NCBI RefSeq assembly: GCF_024679095.1
Contig: NC_066515.1
Span: forward strand, 23,395,217 to 23,459,216
Direction: 5' to 3'
Length of the DNA: 64,000 nt
Origin: Eriocheir sinensis
Taxonomy: Eukaryota; Arthropoda; Malacostraca; Decapoda; Varunidae
Shown: positions 35,395 to 47,262 of the stretch, piece after piece
How positions within the stretch are numbered: position 1 is the first letter of the stretch
Layout of the letters: each line of letters opens with the position of its first letter
Made by a program: the position numbers and the translations under genes
The notes under the pieces: generated by a model
Told to the model about the DNA's origin: nothing
Databases searched by the model: none
Seen by the model: only the letters and a program-made list of their open reading frames with translations

Positions 35395-35694
35395 CAATTG
35401 CTTCCACTCGTCCGCCTCGCTGTCTTTAAATTGAGGAACGAGATGAACGTGCCACAGAGGGAATGAGGGGGAATGTGCTCTTGTGGTCTGTTTGTTAGTG
35501 CAGGAACCGGGAAAAAGGGTGTTGAGGGCGGTCGTAACTTAGTGGTAATTGGGGTAGTAGTGTGGTAGTAGTAGTAGTAGTAGTCGTAGTAAAGTAGTTG
35601 TTGTAGTAGTAGTGGTGGACGTTGTAGTGGTTGTGACGGTAGTAGTGATATTATTTTTGCTGTAGTTATGGTGTTGATAGTAATCGTGGTCCTA
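35395..35694. other. Ordinary sequence grading into GTA/GTG triplets
   Basis: 35,400-35,550 is non-repetitive. 35,553-35,665 is a degenerate GTA/GTG/GTC triplet array. Confidence 0.6.
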
Positions 35695-36102
35695 CTACTA
35701 ATACAAATACTAATACTAATACCAATACTAATACTAATACCAATACTAATACTAATACCAATACTAATACTAATACCAATACTAATACCAATAATAATAC
35801 TAATACAAATACTAATACTAATACTAACACTGATACTAATACTAATACTAATACTGATACTAACACTAACACTAATACTAATACTAATACCAATACTAAC
35901 ACTAATACTAATACCAATACTAATGCAAATACTAATACTAATACTAACACTAATACTAATACTAATACTAACACTAATACTAATACTAATACTAATACTA
36001 ATACTAATACTAATACTAACACTAATACTAATACTAATACTAACACTAATACTAATACTAATACTAACACTAATACTAATACTAATACTAATACGAATAC
36101 CA
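35695..36102 (+). repeat. TAATAC hexamer array, about 68 units
   Basis: 408 bp of 6-bp units, mostly TAATAC, with interspersed CAATAC, TAACAC, TGATAC and AAATAC variants. Phase is kept almost throughout, so complementary Val/Leu and Ile/Leu frames stay open for about 150 codons. Confidence 0.96.
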
Positions 36103-36376
36103 CTTCCATCACCACCGACAGTCCTCAGTCATCATCCTTATTAGCAGGTAATTGGCAAATCCACACGGTTATAATTATGGTTCTGGCGTCAGGTGTTTTG
36201 ATTAATTAAGTGTCCCCGGAAACGAGTTAACGGACAGGAGTTTATTTGCCCGATCGTGGCGCGTCCTCGGTTTATTTGGACACCTTTAGTTTGTACCGGC
36301 GGCGTCCAGTCTGCCAGCCTTGCCGTGAATCCGTTTAGCGTGGCGCATAATTCACTTTTGTTGTGTTGACGGTTAA
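36103..36376. other. Unique island
   Basis: About 270 bp of balanced non-repetitive sequence with several CG dinucleotides and two GTTTATTTG words (36,240-36,280). The right end merges into the 133-bp array. Confidence 0.4.
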
Positions 36377-36990
36377 CCTTTCCAGCGTGTCTTTCTTTTA
36401 GTGTTTCCAATCTGTTATTCCGAGTAAACGATTTAGACACACCACTTATTGTTTGCTTCTAATATGGTATTCAGCAAGTATTTTTTTCGGTTTATCAAAT
36501 GTTACCTAACCTTTCCAGCGTGGCTTTCTTTTAGTGTTTCCGATATGTTATTCCGAGTAAACGATTTAGACACACACCATTTATTGTTTGCCTCTAATAT
36601 GGTATTCAGCAAGTATTTTTTTCGGTTTATCAAATGTTACCTAACCTTTCCAGCGTGGCTTCCTTTTAGTGTTTCCGATCGGTTATTCCGAGTAAACGAT
36701 TTAGACACACACCATTTATTGTTTGCCTCTAATATGGTATTCAGCAAGTATTTCTTTCGGTTTATCAAATGTTATCTAACCTTTCCAGCGTGTATTTCTT
36801 TCAGTGTTTCCGATCGGTTATTCCGGTAAACGATTTAGACACCATTTCTTGTTTTTTTTCTAATACGGTATTCAGCAAGTATTTCTTTCGGTTTATCTAA
36901 CGTTATCTAACCTTTCCAGCGTTTTTTCAGCATTTTCGATCCGTTATTTCTGTAATTGACTTTAAACACATCCCCGTTTTTGTTATTTTT
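36377..36990 (+). repeat. 131-135-bp tandem array, about 5 copies
   Basis: CCTTTCCAGCG recurs at 36,377, 36,510, 36,645, 36,780 and 36,911, with spacings of 133, 135, 135 and 131 bp. Units share TTATTCCGAGTAAACGATTT and TTCAGCAAGTATTT. The two 135-bp units keep frame, giving a 126-codon open frame (36,449-36,829) with a 45-residue repeat. Confidence 0.94.
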
Positions 36991-37059
36991 AGCTAATACG
37001 GTATTCAATTCTTTTTTTCAGTTTTATCTAACTTTATCTTGATTTCCTGTATCACGCGG

Positions 37060-37280
37060 TATTCTATCAGCCCTCTATGTGTTACTTTATACGCGCATAA
37101 CATTTCACACACTATTCTGTAATCTCCAAAGCTTACTCGGGGGCAAGCTGTATTTTTCTCCCCTAGTTATTCGGTAATGCATCAGTGTTTTATTTGTGCA
37201 TTGTATGCGTATAACATTTCCAACACAATACTCGGTAATCTCTTAAGCTTACTACGAGGAAGTCTGTATTTTCCTTATTT
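37060..37280 (+). repeat. About 115-bp duplication
   Basis: A segment starting CGCATAACATTTC (near 37,095) recurs as CGTATAACATTTC (near 37,209). Shared downstream words include GGTAATC/TGTAATC, AAGCTTACT and CTGTATTTT. Confidence 0.85.
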
Positions 37281-37378
37281 TTCTTCCCCTTTGAATCCAG
37301 TTGTTTTCAGCACAATATATAGACTGCAAATGTTTCCTCTGCCGTAGCCATCAAACCTTCTCCAGAATACGCTCACCC

Positions 37379-37731
37379 AACGTTTTTCTTAAAATATGCA
37401 ACTTAATTCTCTCGCTGTTCTTCAGTCAAACACTACGAGGAACTTCCAAACGTTCTCTGTGCGGTATTATGAACGTTTTATTACACGAATGTTTTCTTTT
37501 GAACACGCAAGTTAAAGTTATCTCGCTATTCCTTCAATCAAACGTTCCTATGTATTTCGAAACGTTCTGTGCATGGTATCGTGTGAACGTTTTCTATGTA
37601 TTATTTATACGAACGTTTACTTTAGAACACGCAAGTTGCTATGTACTCAGAAACGTTCCTTGCATGATATTGTGTAAACGTTTTCATTTCCACCAAAACA
37701 CCTCCAATCAAACGCGCCGCTCGCAAACGTT
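37379..37731 (+). repeat. Degenerate 91-112-bp repeat rich in AACGTT
   Basis: Copies start near 37,448, 37,560 and 37,651 (AAACGTTC...GCATGGTAT...GAACGTTTT). GAACACGCAAGTT is shared by the first two. The palindrome AACGTT occurs at 37,379, 37,449, 37,472, 37,541, 37,561, 37,586, 37,612, 37,652, 37,677 and 37,726. Confidence 0.85.
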
Positions 37732-38175
<444 letters not shown>

Positions 38176-38499
38176 GACCCTCAGACATCATACAAGGACT
38201 AACATCACCCTTCTTCGACTGATTAAAAAATCCTTCCCTCCCTACCCAAATAACACAAACAGGTAGAAAGGCAAATAAATGAGCAGGTAGAGACCGGCAG
38301 GTGAGCGTAGTCCATTAACGTAACGCAGAAATCCGTATTGTTGGTTTTATCAGGTTGGTCGTTTGTCTGTTTCCCTTTCCCGACACGAATATAATGGACG
38401 GGCAAAAAGGCGGCTCGCTGGACAAAGCCAGCAGGTAGGCGCGGATCATTAGCCATTGCGTCCAAACATATTATACACGTTAGAGTTTAGCAATCAGTT
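38176..38499. other. Unique sequence
   Basis: About 320 bp of balanced non-repetitive sequence. Two words are repeated, GGCAGGTGAGCG / GCAGGTAGGCGCG with CATTAACG / CATTAGCC (38,297-38,320 and 38,430-38,455), a faint old duplication. No gene. Confidence 0.4.
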
Positions 38500-39010
38500 C
38501 CTGTACATTGATTTCCCCGCCTCTCTTCGCTGACGCGGTAACGCAGGTGAAACAGGTGTAGTGTAGCATTAAACATCATATTGTAGACGTGTAATTAGGT
38601 ATTTAGGTGTGTGTATAAGCTTATGAATCTCCGTTAATGACAGGCGTTGGTGCATCATTCATCATTATCTGGTAACGTATTTCAGTATATCAATTAGTTG
38701 AAATGAATTCCTTTTTTGAGCATTAATCTATCAGCCTCCCTTTGCTGACATAAAACTATAGGTGAAAATAATGAACTAATGGGTGTATCCTCAAACCTTA
38801 TATGGATACCTGTGTTCTAGCTCCCTGCATTAGCTAGCTGTGTTCTCTTCCCTTCATACCCGTTTATAAGTTTATGAATACCTTTGTTGAGCATTTATTT
38901 ATCAGCCTGACTTTGCTAACGTAATTTTATAGGTGAAAAGAATGACCTGAAAAGTGTATCATAAGACCTTACATGGATACCTGTGTTCTAACTTCTTTCA
39001 TTAGTTAGTT
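38500..39010 (+). repeat. About 171-bp tandem repeat, 2 good and 1 decayed copy
   Basis: GAGCATT-A-TCTATCAGCCT-type words at 38,718 and 38,889 (171 bp apart) are followed by TATAGGTGAAAA, GTGTATC and ATGGATACCTGTGTTCTA. A weaker copy begins near 38,503. Confidence 0.85.
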
Positions 39011-39158
39011 GCGTTCTCTTCACCTTCAAACCCGGAACATAACAGGCACAGAATAGGATGGATGCACCGGGACGCAGCAATAGTCTCGTATGCTCCATTA
39101 AATTTCGTGTTGGGGAGTGTACCTTTTTCTTAATTAAAAATAGAGCCTTCCCTCGGGC

Positions 39159-39199
<41 letters not shown>

Positions 39200-39479
39200 T
39201 GTGACTTTCATACATTTTTTTTCAGAATCTGGGGTTTTCATCCTTTCCTTTATCCTCGCCCACTGAAACCATTAAACTGAGAAAACAAATCTGTAGAAAA
39301 TATGAGAAAATTTAAGAAAGAAAACAAGCGGCAGAATTTTAAGACCGAACTTTATACACTAGCTCTGAAGAACACAAAAAAAGGTTAAAAGAAGAGAAAA
39401 ACGAGTCAGTCACACATACGAGGTGAGAGAAAAAGTCAACAGGAAGAAGACAAGTAACAAACATGATTTTTACACGTCA
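39011..39479. other. Ordinary sequence with (GT)n
   Basis: (GT)n lies at 39,161-39,197. The rest is AT-rich and non-repetitive. Confidence 0.6.
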
Positions 39480-39665
39480 TTGATAGTCCCCGGAACATTT
39501 CAACGTCACTTCATTTCACTAATTCGACCAGGAAACCAAAAAACGAAAGAAAATGTCAAAAATTATAAAATGAAAAAAACAGTGGCATTGGATAGTCTTT
39601 AGAAAATAGCATCGTCACTTAATTTCACTAATTCGTCCAGGAAACCAAAGACGAAGAAAAATTAA
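39480..39665 (+). repeat. About 109-bp duplication
   Basis: CGTCACTTCATTTCACTAAT (39,504) recurs as CGTCACTTAATTTCACTAAT (39,613). Both are followed by TCG-CCAGGAAACCAAA and preceded by a GATAGTC word. Confidence 0.88.
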
Positions 39666-40533
39666 AACAAAATAAGTTGAATTCATCGGAAACAGATGAC
39701 TTGTATTTTACGTCGCCGCTGCATTTTCACGTGTCCCCAAACATTTCCAACACGTCCTTTTCGCGTCTCCTCCACGAAGCGTTCCTGTCACCCACACGTC
39801 ATTCTCACACCATCTTCACCCTTCCCCTGTCTCCCCTTCCTCTATCTTTTTCTCCATCCTTTCTTCTGTCCTCTCTTTTAACCCTATCACCCTCTCTCCT
39901 CTTCCTCTCTCTTCTCCTCTTTCCTCTCATTTGTTACCTCCATTTACATTCTAATCCTGTCTTCTTTTCCGCGATTTTCCTCCTTTCTTTCCCTTGTTCC
40001 CTCTTTTCCCCGATTATCCTGTCTTCTCTTCCTTTATCTTCCCCTTTCATTCTTTTGCACCTTCCTTTCCCCCTCTCATTCTTCCTCCTGTTCCTCCATT
40101 TTCACTACGTTCTCTTCCCCTTTCTCTCATATCCTCCCTTTTTTTCCACTCTTTCCTTCCTTCACATCCTCTTTATCCCTCATTCCATCTCTTCTCTCTC
40201 AGTTTTCCTCCTCTTTTTCCCTTTCTCATCTCCTCCACTCTCGCTCTTTGCCTCACACCATCTCCTCTACTTCTCCTTCCTCTTATTGTTTCTCCTCTTG
40301 TTTCCTCCCTTCCTCTCTCCCTCCCCTTTTAACTTTCTCTAACCTTTTCTTTCTCTCTCCTTTCCCTGCCTTTTTCCTCCACCGCCTCCAACACCTCCTC
40401 CTCCTCCCATTAGTTCTCCTCTTCCTATTGTTTTATCTTCCCATTTCGCTTGTTTTCTTCATCTTATCTTCTCTGTAAATCTTTTTTTCTTCTTTTCTCA
40501 CCTGTTTCCTTCTCTCTTTTCTGTCCTTTTATA
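39666..40533 (+). other. Short ordinary stretch then pyrimidine-rich block
   Basis: 39,666-39,820 is balanced sequence. 39,820-40,533 is T/C-rich with 221-codon Ser/Leu/Phe/Pro frames that are composition artefacts. Confidence 0.6.
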
Positions 40534-40534
40534 C

Positions 40535-40605
<71 letters not shown>

Positions 40606-40645
40606 CTCTTCTTTCTCCTCTTCTTTCTCCTCTTCTTTCTCCTCC
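40534..40645 (+). repeat. (CT)n followed by TTTCTCCTC-type repeats
   Basis: CT run 40,534-40,600, then four copies of a 12-bp unit TTTCTCCTCTTC to about 40,648. Confidence 0.95.
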
Positions 40646-41023
40646 TCTTTTCCTTCCGGCCTTCCCTCTTCCTCCCTCCGCGTCCTTGATTTTAATTTCT
40701 CCTTCATTTTTGTTTCTTTCTAATTTCTTTTGGTTTCCACTTTGACTTCAATTCCTCTTGCTTCTAATTTTTATCTTCCGCCAAAAAAAAATTCTTCCTC
40801 TCTTTCCATATAGATTAGTCTTAGTGTTGACCTTTTTTTTCTCTCTCTCTCTCTTTCACCCTTGTCTCCTTTTTTCAACTCCCATTCATCGTCTTCAAAT
40901 CGGAAATAAAGACGAGCACACTTTTTTCTCGGGGAAGGAAAAATCTATTGTGAGAGGGAAAGGGAAGGAAGTGGGGGAGAGGAAAGAATCGATTGAGGAC
41001 TGACACGCGGAGGAAGGAAGAGC
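40646..41023. other. T/C-rich then mixed sequence
   Basis: T/C-rich to about 40,880, then ordinary and A/G-rich sequence. No gene. Confidence 0.5.
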
Positions 41024-41400
41024 GGAAGGAAGGAATTGGAACCCTTTTCCCTCAAATGTCTTTCCTAAATTCAATTGTCTCCGTTTTTTAGTATCAGGTT
41101 CATTTGGTTCTCTTTCAAAATTTGTCCTTCACCTATCACTATTTTTTTTTTTTTTTGAAGGAAGGAATTGGAACCCTTTTCCCTCAAATATCTTTCCTAA
41201 ATTCACTTATCTCCATTTTTTATTAACAGGTTCCATCGCTTCTCTTTCAAAATTTGTCCTTCCTCTATTACTTTTTTTGAAGGAAGGAATTGGAACCCTT
41301 TTCCCTCAAATATCTTTCCTAAGTTCAATTGTCTCCATTTTTTATTAACAGGTTCCATCGCTTCTCTTTCAAAATTTGTCCTCCATCTATCACTTTTCCA
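41024..41400 (+). repeat. 122-132-bp tandem repeat, 3 copies, with poly-T
   Basis: GAAGGAAGGAATTGGAACCC recurs three times (CCC at about 41,042, 41,174 and 41,296). Each unit ends in CAAAATTTGTCCT and a T run of variable length (15 or more Ts near 41,142), which explains the spacing difference. Confidence 0.94.
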
Positions 41401-42360
<960 letters not shown>

Positions 42361-42575
42361 CGTCTCTCTCCCTGACCTACCTCTCCCTTAGCCCTGTTAC
42401 TCCTTCCCTTTCTTACTCTCCCTGACCTATCTCTTCGTTATCCCTCAAACTCCTTCCCTTTCTTACTCTCCCTGATCTACCTCTACCTTATCCCTCAAAC
42501 TCCTTCCCTTTCCTACTCTCCCTGACCTACCTCTCCCTTATCCCTCACACCCTTTCCCTTTCCTACTTCTCCTCC
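42361..42575 (+). repeat. 50-bp tandem repeat, 4 copies
   Basis: CCTGACCTA or CCTGATCTA starts at 42,371, 42,421, 42,471 and 42,521, exactly 50 bp apart. Units share TATCCCTCAAACTCCTTCCC and TTACTCTC. Confidence 0.95.
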
Positions 42576-42816
42576 CTTCCCTCGCCCTTTTCTCACTACA
42601 CGGCGTAATTGCAGGCCTCTCACGGTAAAATCTGGTGATAATTGTTCTTCCCCGTCAACCCGGCGCGACCAAATGCCTTAACCCCCCCTTAAATGAAAAC
42701 ATATATAGGAAAAATGGAAATAGTTGCAAAGTCTCTATATTCAGGGCTTAAGTTTGGTAGTCTTAGATTCCTTTAGTTTGGCGTTTGTTTCTTTACGAGC
42801 GATTACCTAAATTATC
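42576..42816. other. Unique island
   Basis: Balanced sequence with CGGCGTAATTGCAGG and CCCGGCGCGACC words, then AT-rich. No gene. Confidence 0.4.
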
Positions 42817-42886
42817 ATCATTATTATTATTATTATTATTGTTGTTATTATTACTATTATTATCATTATTATTATTATTATTATTA
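42817..42886 (+). repeat. (ATT)n microsatellite with GTT/ACT/ATC interruptions
   Basis: ATT triplets over about 70 bp. This is one of few AT-type trinucleotides in a window dominated by CT, GT and CCT repeats. Confidence 0.93.
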
Positions 42887-43312
42887 CATACTCTTCATTC
42901 CCTACTTTTCCTTAATTCTATTCCTTATTATTTCCCACACGTCAACACTCACACCTTGTTAACCAGGTAATGCAAAAAAGAAACAAGTTATCTATCTCAT
43001 AAATTAGAAAAAATAGACCGGTAGGAAAATACATTAATTACACGAAAAGAAAAAAGAAAACGGTAACCAAAACTCCAAGGGGCAAACTAATTAAAAGTCT
43101 TCCAAGGATAAAAACATGGCCGTCACCTCTCCAGTACTATCTACCCCCAAAACTTCCCTCAGCCCACACGTAACGTTGTAACCCTCGGTAAGCCTTCGTT
43201 AAGCGCTGCAGGTTTTATCTAGCAGCGTAAAGTCAAGCAAGAGTTTCTGAGTCTTCATAAAACGTTCAAAGTGAAGTTATAAAGAGTGAAAGTAAGTTGG
43301 GTTCTGGTTGCT
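42887..43312. other. AT-rich unique sequence
   Basis: About 420 bp of non-repetitive DNA. No open frame or motif that I recognise. Confidence 0.5.
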
Positions 43313-43313
43313 A

Positions 43314-43359
<46 letters not shown>

Positions 43360-43500
43360 GTGCCAAGAAATCAGGTAGAGGAAAGAGAGAGAGAGAGAGA
43401 GAGACAGGTGTGGCGAGGTGTCAGGGAGGAGGGAATGGAGGAGCTGGAGGTAAAAATGAAGAAAAAAATGGAGAGAAAGAGAGTGGATAAGAGGGAAGGG

Positions 43501-43540
<40 letters not shown>
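43313..43540 (+). repeat. Three (GA)n tracts
   Basis: (GA)n at 43,315-43,357, 43,385-43,404 and 43,504-43,538. The first two are followed by AGGTGTG words. Confidence 0.93.
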
Positions 43541-43541
<1 letters not shown>

Positions 43542-43589
43542 AGACGTGTGTGTTAGTGGATCGCGTTTCTCACATCTGAAATAACCGAG

Positions 43590-43740
43590 ACTTTCTTCCT
43601 TTCTTCCTGTCTTTCTTCCTTTCTTCCTGTCTTTCTTCCTTTCTTCCTGTCTTTCTTCCTTTCTTCCTGTCTTTCTTCCTTTCTTCCTGTCTTTCTTCCT
43701 TTCTTCCTGCCTTTCTTCCTTTCTTCCTGTCTTTCTTCCT
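43590..43740 (+). repeat. 20-bp tandem repeat, about 7.5 copies
   Basis: Unit CTTTCTTCCTTTCTTCCTGT repeats head to tail with one T-to-C change (CCTGC) in the sixth copy. Confidence 0.96.
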
Positions 43741-44180
43741 CACTTCCTTGTCTTCCCTCCCTTCCTTCCTTTCCTTCACTTCTTCCGGCATTTTTCTTCC
43801 TTTTTTTCTTCTTTCCTCTTCCTTTGTTCATTCCTTACTTCCTTCATTCACTTATTTAGTCTTTTTTCATTCATTCGGTTATGCATTCATTCATCCACTA
43901 CTTCATTCCTTCCATTTCTTTCTTTCTTTCTTTCTCTCTTTCTTTAAATTCGTTTTTCTTGTTTTCCCGTTTTTTCCTTCCTTTCTTCACTTTCTTTCTC
44001 ATTGTTTTCCTTCCTTCCTTTCATCCTCTTTACATTCTTTCCTTATTTCCTCTCTTTCTTCCTTCTTTCCTCGCTTCTTCCCTTTCTCCCTCCCTCCCTC
44101 CGACCTTTCCTCCCACCCACCCTCAATCTCCCCCGCTTCCTTCACTCCCTTCATTTCCCCGCCTTCTCACGCCACGTCTC
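43741..44180 (+). other. T/C-rich block with CTTT tetramers
   Basis: CTTT repeats at 43,913-43,945 and CATTCATT-like words at 43,865-43,905. No gene. Confidence 0.6.
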
Positions 44181-44453
44181 TAGGTGATAATCCGATATGC
44201 AGGTGAATCACGGCAGGTGCGAATATTAGACCTTCAACACCTGAGCCGCGCCATCACAGGTAAATAGCCAGGGAACAACCGCCTGCCGCTTCCTCATTAG
44301 GCTCACCTCAAACAAAAGTATAAACACAACTCTTGGCTATAAATATTAACTCACGATGTAGTTAATTAATTACGACTTTGAAATGTGGCTAAGTAATGGA
44401 GTTTTATCATGACCGGTTTAGATTAGTGTGTGTGGGGAGGAAGAGGGGGAGAA

Positions 44454-44455
<2 letters not shown>
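44181..44455. other. Complex unique island with E-box and homeodomain-type words
   Basis: Contains GCAGGTGAATC, GGCAGGTGCG, AACACCTGAG, CACAGGTAAATAG and GTTAATTAATTACG within about 200 bp, plus CTATAAATATTAA. It resembles an enhancer-like or conserved non-coding stretch. Conservation is untested. Confidence 0.3.

Positions 44456-44486
<31 letters not shown>
44456..44486 (+). repeat. (GT)n microsatellite flanking an interspersed repeat
   Basis: Perfect GT run directly left of the second copy of the 120-bp repeat. Confidence 0.95.
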
Positions 44487-44487
<1 letters not shown>

Positions 44488-44606
44488 CATAGTAACCATA
44501 GTTAAATACGACACCTTGAATCCGTAGAGTTTTTCATCCATAATTTTCATATATAATTTTTTTAAAATGAGATATATAACTTTTAATGTTCAGATAATAA
44601 TCCAGA
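44487..44606 (+). repeat. 120-bp interspersed repeat, copy 2
   Basis: Starts GCATAGTAACCATAG and shares ATCCGTAGAGTTTTTCATCC and AGATATATAACTTTTAATGT with 24,507-24,626. It lacks the long right-hand (GT)n found at copy 1; only a short GAGTGTGTTTGG follows. Confidence 0.88.
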
Positions 44607-44939
44607 GTGTGTTTGGAGGGGGCAAATTGATATTGATTCCACACAAATAAAAAAAAATTAACTTTACCTCTAAATGTGTGTACGTGCTTTTTTTATGTAT
44701 GTAAATAGGTATGTATGTTCGTATGTGTGTGTATATCAGTTGCATGTATGTAGCGAGGTATGTGCGTTGCTAATGAACAAACAAATCATTAGCACAGCAA
44801 ATGAGGCGAATGTCAGACTTAAAACACATTGATTACCACACTGATGAAGGCAAAGGTCGTGGTGGTGGTGGTGGTGGTGGCGGGGGGAGGCGGTGGAGGT
44901 GGTGGAGGTGGTAGTGTGGCTGCGTGGGTGGGTGTACGT

Positions 44940-44985
<46 letters not shown>

Positions 44986-45191
44986 TAGTAGAAAAAAAAG
45001 AAAATCATGTACGTCTTAATGGTGAAAACGAAGGAAAAAAAAGCTGCATGTACATAATTTGCGGTTCCTTAAAAATACTAAAGTTTACCCTTGAAAATAC
45101 ACGCGTGAAGGCAGCAAGAGGCACATTTTCTTCCTTCTTAATTTCCTGGACGTAGCACTCAATGTCTCCTCAATATCTCCCTTGTCCAATG

Positions 45192-45194
<3 letters not shown>
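44607..45194. repeat. Ordinary sequence with GTAT words, (GGT)n and (GTA)n
   Basis: TATGTATGT-type words 44,692-44,735; (GGT)n 44,857-44,910; (GTA)n 44,938-44,990; ordinary sequence elsewhere. Confidence 0.85.
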
Positions 45195-45239
<45 letters not shown>

Positions 45240-45592
45240 CGAAAAAAACGAAAATTAGGTTGAAAGAAAACGGAAAGCGGGTTGTCTCCGGTTCATTTAA
45301 GGGATGACTAAGTAACTCTGATAAACACGTGTGTGAATAATTAACTAGAGAGAAGATAATTGCTTTTGGAGGATGTGGCGTCTCTCCTCCTCCTCCTCCT
45401 CCTTACGGCTGAGTGATGGAGTGAGCAAGGAAATTAAACCGAAAAATAGTACCTCATAAAAAGACAGAAAGAGGAGGAGGAGGAGGAGGAGGAGGAGGAG
45501 GAGGAGGAGGAGGAGGAGGAGGAGGTAGAGATGTTAAAGAGAAAGATAAAAAAAGCAAAGAAATGGAAAAGGGTGGCAGGGAAATGGAGGAA

Positions 45593-45639
<47 letters not shown>

Positions 45640-45670
45640 GAAGAAAGATTGCGGTATGAGCTAAGCCGGT

Positions 45671-45709
<39 letters not shown>

Positions 45710-45770
45710 ACACCACAGACGAGTAAAAAAAACTCCACCTTCCACTTCCAAGTTAATTATTCAACAAAAG
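45195..45770 (+). repeat. (CA)n, (CCT)n, (GGA)n, (GA)n and (CA)n microsatellites
   Basis: (CA)n 45,194-45,237; (CCT)n 45,386-45,403; (GGA)n 45,473-45,525; (GA)n 45,595-45,636; (CA)n 45,673-45,714. Spacers are ordinary. Confidence 0.93.
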
Positions 45771-46900
45771 GAACTTAAAACACATTTGAAGTTAAGGAAA
45801 ATTACATATTTAAGTCTGGCAAAGTTACCTGCCCTCAAAACTTAGTCAATCAGGTGCAATCTCGGCCTCAGTTTACCTGTCTGATTAGCTTGCTTAAGGA
45901 AGGTAAAGGTCGGCGTCTGTGAAGTTAATTAAAATGGATTCTTTCTTGATTTAGGGAAAGTCTATGGTCGTCTTTTGGCGCTCACCTTTCTCGACCTACC
46001 TTGTTTTGTTTTCTTTGCTTAATTGCCTCCCTTACCTGATCTCCCTGACCTCGAGCTCACCCTCTTTTGCCTCCCTCCCGACCCTCCCTCCCTTCCCTTC
46101 CCCTTCCCTCCCTTTCCCTTCCCCTTCTGTCCCTCTTTTTTCACCTTCACCAAATTCAAAAGTCGATTTCTGGTCAATAATTTTCTTTGGTCTAAATCAC
46201 CGTCACACTTTCACTTTCTTTTTCATTCGCATTCCCACGGCTGACCGACACGCCTCAGATTTCTCACGAGGATGGAAAAGAAAAGGAAACGTCATAATGT
46301 TCCAGTTGAAGAAAGTGTAAACTAAAGTAAGAGTCTAAAGTATTGAGTTTAAAGTAGTTGTTGGTTTCGAAGAGGAATGAGAGTCTGAATATTGCAAGAT
46401 AATTTACGGGTTACAAGAAAGGTCCTTAAAAGCGAATATCATTAATTTTGTGATATTTGCACCTAAAAACCAAGTGCCGATCTTTTGGTTTCTAATTTTT
46501 ATATGGGGAATATGTCCTGTTTTTGGCCCTTTTTATGCCTTCTTTAAAAATAAATAATAATAATGATACCAAACTATACCCAGTAATATTCTAATAAGTC
46601 AAATTATCAATATACATCCACTGAGAAACACGTTTTTTTCGATATCCCACACTGATAATTAATGAAAAAGAATGAACACAAACACAATGAAATTACTACC
46701 CTAGTCTAACACGCTTGTACCTATATAAGTGACTCTAAAGACAACGTTGAACCGCCTTTTCACTTAAGACAACCGAATGATGAAGAAAAAAAAAACTGCA
46801 ACACTTCTCTCAAAACTCGAAACTGTTCAGGTCATTCCATCACGTCAGTTCCCGCAATTTTACTAAAACTTTGACAACTCCTCGAACCTAAGACTGACAA
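45771..46900. other. 1.1 kb of mostly unique sequence
   Basis: Balanced to AT-rich with a short C/T-rich patch (46,070-46,140). 45,830-45,905 contains TCAATCAGGTGC and CTGTCTGATTAGC words. No open frame has a recognisable domain. Confidence 0.5.
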
Positions 46901-47185
46901 GGAGGAGGAGGAGGAGGAGGAGGAGGAGGAGGAGGAGGAGGAGGAGGAGGAGGAGGAGGAGGAGGAGGAGAAGCAAAAAGAAGGAGGAACATGTGAAGAA
47001 AGATAACTAGGAGGAGAAGAAGAAAAAGGAGGAGGAAAAAGAAGAGGAGGAAGAGGAGCATAAGGAGAGGGAAGAGCAAAAGTGGATGGAAATGGAAAGG
47101 TGGAAGGAGGACGAACGAAGATGGAACGACGGAAGACGACGAGGAAGAGGAAGAGGAGGAAGAAGAGGAGCGACACCATTCTTCC
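46901..47185 (+). repeat. (GGA)n microsatellite and purine-rich continuation
   Basis: Perfect GGA run 46,901-46,970, then degenerate GAAGAG/GGA words to about 47,170. Confidence 0.93.
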
Positions 47186-47200
47186 TTCCTTCCCAAACTG

Positions 47201-47262
47201 AGGTCACGCGCCGGGAATTGAGGTCAAATGAGAATATCTTAACGAGGTCAGGTCGCGGGTCA
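47201..47262 (+). promoter_or_regulatory. Cluster of four nuclear-receptor half-sites
   Basis: AGGTCA at 47,201, 47,221 and 47,245 and GGGTCA at 47,257, all on the + strand, in ordinary non-repetitive sequence. Regulatory use is inferred. Confidence 0.3.

Noticed and set aside
43590..43740. Regular 20-bp repeats that might be taken for a CRISPR array.
   Set aside because: The repeats are head to tail with no spacers and the sequence is eukaryotic. No cas-like gene is present.
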